Below, piece after piece: positions 22,708 to 24,161 of a DNA stretch of 24,161 nucleotides. The stretch covers positions 10,507 through 34,667 of IMG/VR virus record IMGVR_UViG_3300030328_004755; one strand, 5' to 3'. Under the pieces are notes generated by a model. That model saw only the letters and a list, made by a program, of their open reading frames with translations, was not told where the DNA came from and searched no databases. The stretch's first letter is position 1. Each line of letters opens with the position of its first letter. A program made the translations under genes and the position numbers. The DNA comes from a virus.

Positions 22708-23454
22708 TCAACCCACCATCCGTTTTTTAGCTGCTTGTATAATGTCTTTAATTTCTTCTGAAGATGCTGATCGTTTTTCAACTTTTCTTTGTTCACTTAA
22801 AAATGCTCGTCTTTCTTTCTTAATTTTCTCATCACTTAAATCTACAAAAGAATTATTATTAGAAGAAGAATTATTTTTATTCCAATTTCCTGCCGCCATA
22901 TGCCACTTTTTCATCTTGTTCTTTCCGACCATCCAACCTTTAGACTCGTAAAAGCAAAAGAATTTTTCTGCTTCGTTTTTATAATCAGAGTATTTCATTT
23001 TTTTAAAGTAATTTATAACTTCATCTAAAGTTGGACTTTTAAACCTAACATCTTTTTTAACTTTAACCTTATCTTTATCTTTATCTTTCACCCTTGCGTA
23101 AGTGTTGCTCAAGGGTTGCTCAAGGGTTGATATACATACATTATTCTCCTCTAATATATTAATTGCAGACTTATGAGCATTTACATTAGGGTTTAAAGTG
23201 CCATATTGAAATTTTATAAAGTCTTTTATCCAATATTTATTATCTTTTATTGCCTCAACTTGCTTATCAAATGCTTTAGGGAGTTGTGTAACTTGGAAGC
23301 CAACCATAAACGAAGTCAGCTTCCAATTTACTTCCCAAATACCTGCATGATCACAAGAATCAGTCATATATATCCATAACAACTTTTCCTTTAGTGTTAA
23401 GTCCATAAACCAAGACTTAGACCATTTTTGGTTATCTGTGAATCGTTTAGCCAT
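22708..23454 (-). CDS. Phage replication initiator (lambda O-like / DnaD-like)
   Basis: 248 residues. The N-terminus KRFTDNQKWSKSWFMDLTLK with KEKLLWIYMTDSCDHAGIWE is the typical start of phage initiator proteins. A middle linker (about 110-135) is followed by a C-terminal domain with TLDEVINYFKKMKYSDYKNE and ESKGWMVGKNKMKKWHMAAG, which resembles the end of O-like/DnaD-like replication proteins. It binds the origin and recruits host helicase loaders. The linker is the site of iteron-like repeats (23097-23129). TAATG overlap with the SSB-like gene. Very likely essential for phage replication. Confidence 0.75.
   Translation of the reverse strand: MAKRFTDNQKWSKSWFMDLTLKEKLLWIYMTDSCDHAGIWEVNWKLTSFMVGFQVTQLPKAFDKQVEAIKDNKYWIKDFIKFQYGTLNPNVNAHKSAINILEENNVCISTLEQPLSNTYARVKDKDKDKVKVKKDVRFKSPTLDEVINYFKKMKYSDYKNEAEKFFCFYESKGWMVGKNKMKKWHMAAGNWNKNNSSSNNNSFVDLSDEKIKKERRAFLSEQRKVEKRSASSEEIKDIIQAAKKRMVG
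23097..23129 (-). repeat. Iteron-like direct repeats, candidate replication origin
   Basis: Three contiguous 11-base units on the - strand: CAACCCTTGAG twice (23119-23129, 23108-23118) and the diverged CAACACTTACG (23097-23107). An inverted half (CAAGGGTG) follows at 23089-23096, then a purine-rich AT region with AAAGAT repeats to about 23054. Position inside the initiator gene linker resembles lambda ori in gene O. Confidence 0.55.
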
Positions 23455-23690
23455 TAGAAAGGCATCCCATCATCTTCTTTTTTAGCTTTCAAATTATCAG
23501 CCAAATTTATACTGAGAGATAAGAAAGGTTTTCCACTTTCTTTGCCTTTTCTTTTCCAAGCTGATATAAAGAAATCTGAACCTTCAACATTAATTTTACC
23601 AGTCATATCAGGTTTCTTATCTTCAGGGTTATTCTTATCTTTTTTATCGTTAATAAATAATGCACCTTTATTTGTGTTATCGTATTCCAT
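23454..23690 (-). CDS. DUF736/SSB-like DNA-binding protein
   Basis: 78 residues. EYDNTNKGALFINDKKDKNN and INVEGSDFFISAWKRKGKES, then PFLSLSINLAD, match the DUF736-type small phage OB-like fold. It ends KKEDDGMPF, an acidic tail with Pro-Phe like that of SSB proteins, which usually docks replication partners. AGGAAAA ribosome site. TAATG overlap with the initiator gene. Probably binds single-stranded DNA. Confidence 0.65.
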   Translation of the reverse strand: MEYDNTNKGALFINDKKDKNNPEDKKPDMTGKINVEGSDFFISAWKRKGKESGKPFLSLSINLADNLKAKKEDDGMPF

Positions 23691-23796
23691 TTTTTTTCCT
23701 TTTCTTTTTTGTTATTTTCTTTGTTATCTTTTTTGCTTTTGGTTTATCAAAACCCATAAAGTCTTGAAAAACTTTAAGTTCTTCTTTTGTAATCAT
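23677..23796 (-). CDS. Small basic protein, 39 aa
   Basis: ATG 23796 has a strong AAGGAG (GAATAA spacing). The protein begins MITKEELKVFQDFMGFDKPK and has a Lys-rich C-terminus (KITKKKRKK). It overlaps the SSB-like gene by 14 bases. Good ribosome site supports it; function unknown. Confidence 0.55.
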   Translation of the reverse strand: MITKEELKVFQDFMGFDKPKAKKITKKITKKKRKKNGIR

Positions 23797-23808
23797 TTAT
23801 TCTCCTTT

Positions 23809-24051
23809 TTAAAATCTTCTTGAGCCATCTTGATTCCAATCTCTTGTAGCAATAGTCATTTTTTCTCCATTTTCTTTAGCTAATAACATTTTATAAATAA
23901 GATGCATAATACTTGCTACTTGATCTTTATCAAGAAACTTATATGTTCTTTTCATTAAACTTAAATAGTCTTTTTTTGATATTTTTTCTCCTATTTTTAC
24001 TACTTCTGCTATATGATTTAAGTTCATTACTTCGCCATCTTTATAATACAT
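23809..24051 (-). CDS. Hypothetical early protein, 80 aa
   Basis: ATG 24051 with AAGGAGATAGT directly upstream. Helical and charged, including HIAEVVKIGEKISKKDYLSL and a tail IATRDWNQDGSRRF. No recognised family. In the replication operon. Confidence 0.55.
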   Translation of the reverse strand: MYYKDGEVMNLNHIAEVVKIGEKISKKDYLSLMKRTYKFLDKDQVASIMHLIYKMLLAKENGEKMTIATRDWNQDGSRRF

Positions 24052-24065
24052 ACTATCTCCTTTTA

Positions 24066-24161
24066 TTAAAATAATTCTTTTTCATTTGGTTGTATTTTAT
24101 TCTTTGCCCAACTTTTTTTAGACTTATTAAGTGGTAGTTCATCAGACACCTCATTCTTTTT
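24066..24161 (-). CDS. C-terminal end of an early gene (5' part outside window)
   Basis: A - strand frame that is open at the window edge and ends with TAA at 24066-24068. It gives 31 residues ending KIQPNEKELF, after VSDELPLNKSKKSWAK. Upstream of the replication module, so it could be the end of a recombinase or exonuclease, but the part seen is too short to tell. Confidence 0.4.
   Translation of the reverse strand, partial: KKNEVSDELPLNKSKKSWAKNKIQPNEKELF

Noticed and set aside
22494-22796. 100-residue version of the Cys-rich early protein starting at GTG 22796
   Set aside because: It would overlap the replication gene by 89 bases; ATG 22673 has a nearby AAGG and no overlap.
1-24161. CRISPR array, insertion sequence, integrase or attachment site
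   Set aside because: No regularly spaced repeats, no transposase or recombinase motifs and no tRNA gene were seen. Lysogeny cannot be judged from this window.

Overview
The window is a piece of an AT-rich double-stranded DNA phage genome with a long non-contractile tail (siphovirus-like). Evidence for this: a tail tube protein, a two-frame tail assembly chaperone, a tape measure protein and a tail hub in the standard order; no sheath gene; a lysozyme; and a separate replication/recombination block on the other strand. Terminase, portal and major capsid genes are not recognisable here and probably lie outside. The very low GC, overlapping gene ends (TAATG, ATGA) and tail-fibre style suggest an uncultured aquatic phage. 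The dockerin-type repeats in the tail hub resemble those of secreted proteins in FCB-group bacteria such as Marinimicrobia, so such a host is possible, but this is inference only.

Left to right on the + strand: (1) 3-1210, a glycan-modification pair (DUF115/GT42-like protein and a NKWYS-type sulfotransferase). (2) 1207-4464, a lysis and accessory block: a GH24 lysozyme with an E/C/T triad, a coiled-coil plus membrane-anchor protein, a metallophosphoesterase, a two-helix membrane protein, a stand-alone class II aminoacyl-tRNA synthetase core, two tiny genes and another small membrane protein. (3) 4457-8977, fibre-like and structural proteins, a 24-residue AT-hook-like microprotein, a head-tail connector and a tail-terminator-like protein. 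(4) 8974-11694, a second copy of the terminator-like domain fused to two LamG plus jelly-roll units. (5) 11704-20518, the tail: two small proteins, tail tube, tail assembly chaperone with an apparent -1 frameshift, tape measure, a large hub ending in a dockerin-like domain, a protein that may be cohesin-like, and a last structural protein.

The - strand genes (20502-24161) converge on the late block and overlap it tail-to-tail by 17 bases. Read in their own direction they are: a partial gene at the edge, an 80-residue protein, a 39-residue basic protein, a DUF736/SSB-like protein, a replication initiator with iteron-like repeats inside it, several small zinc-ribbon proteins, a noncoding stretch with a promoter-like box and a three-helix RNA leader, two small proteins, a PD-(D/E)XK (Hjc-like) nuclease, another zinc-ribbon protein, an HNH protein and a possible NinB-like protein. 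This is an early replication/recombination module.

The most notable features are the dockerin-like tail-hub C-terminus followed directly by a possible cohesin-like partner, the terminator-LamG fusion, the lambda-like origin candidate inside the initiator gene, the structured leader RNA that starts where a transcript would be expected to start, the aaRS-like enzyme and the AT-hook microprotein.
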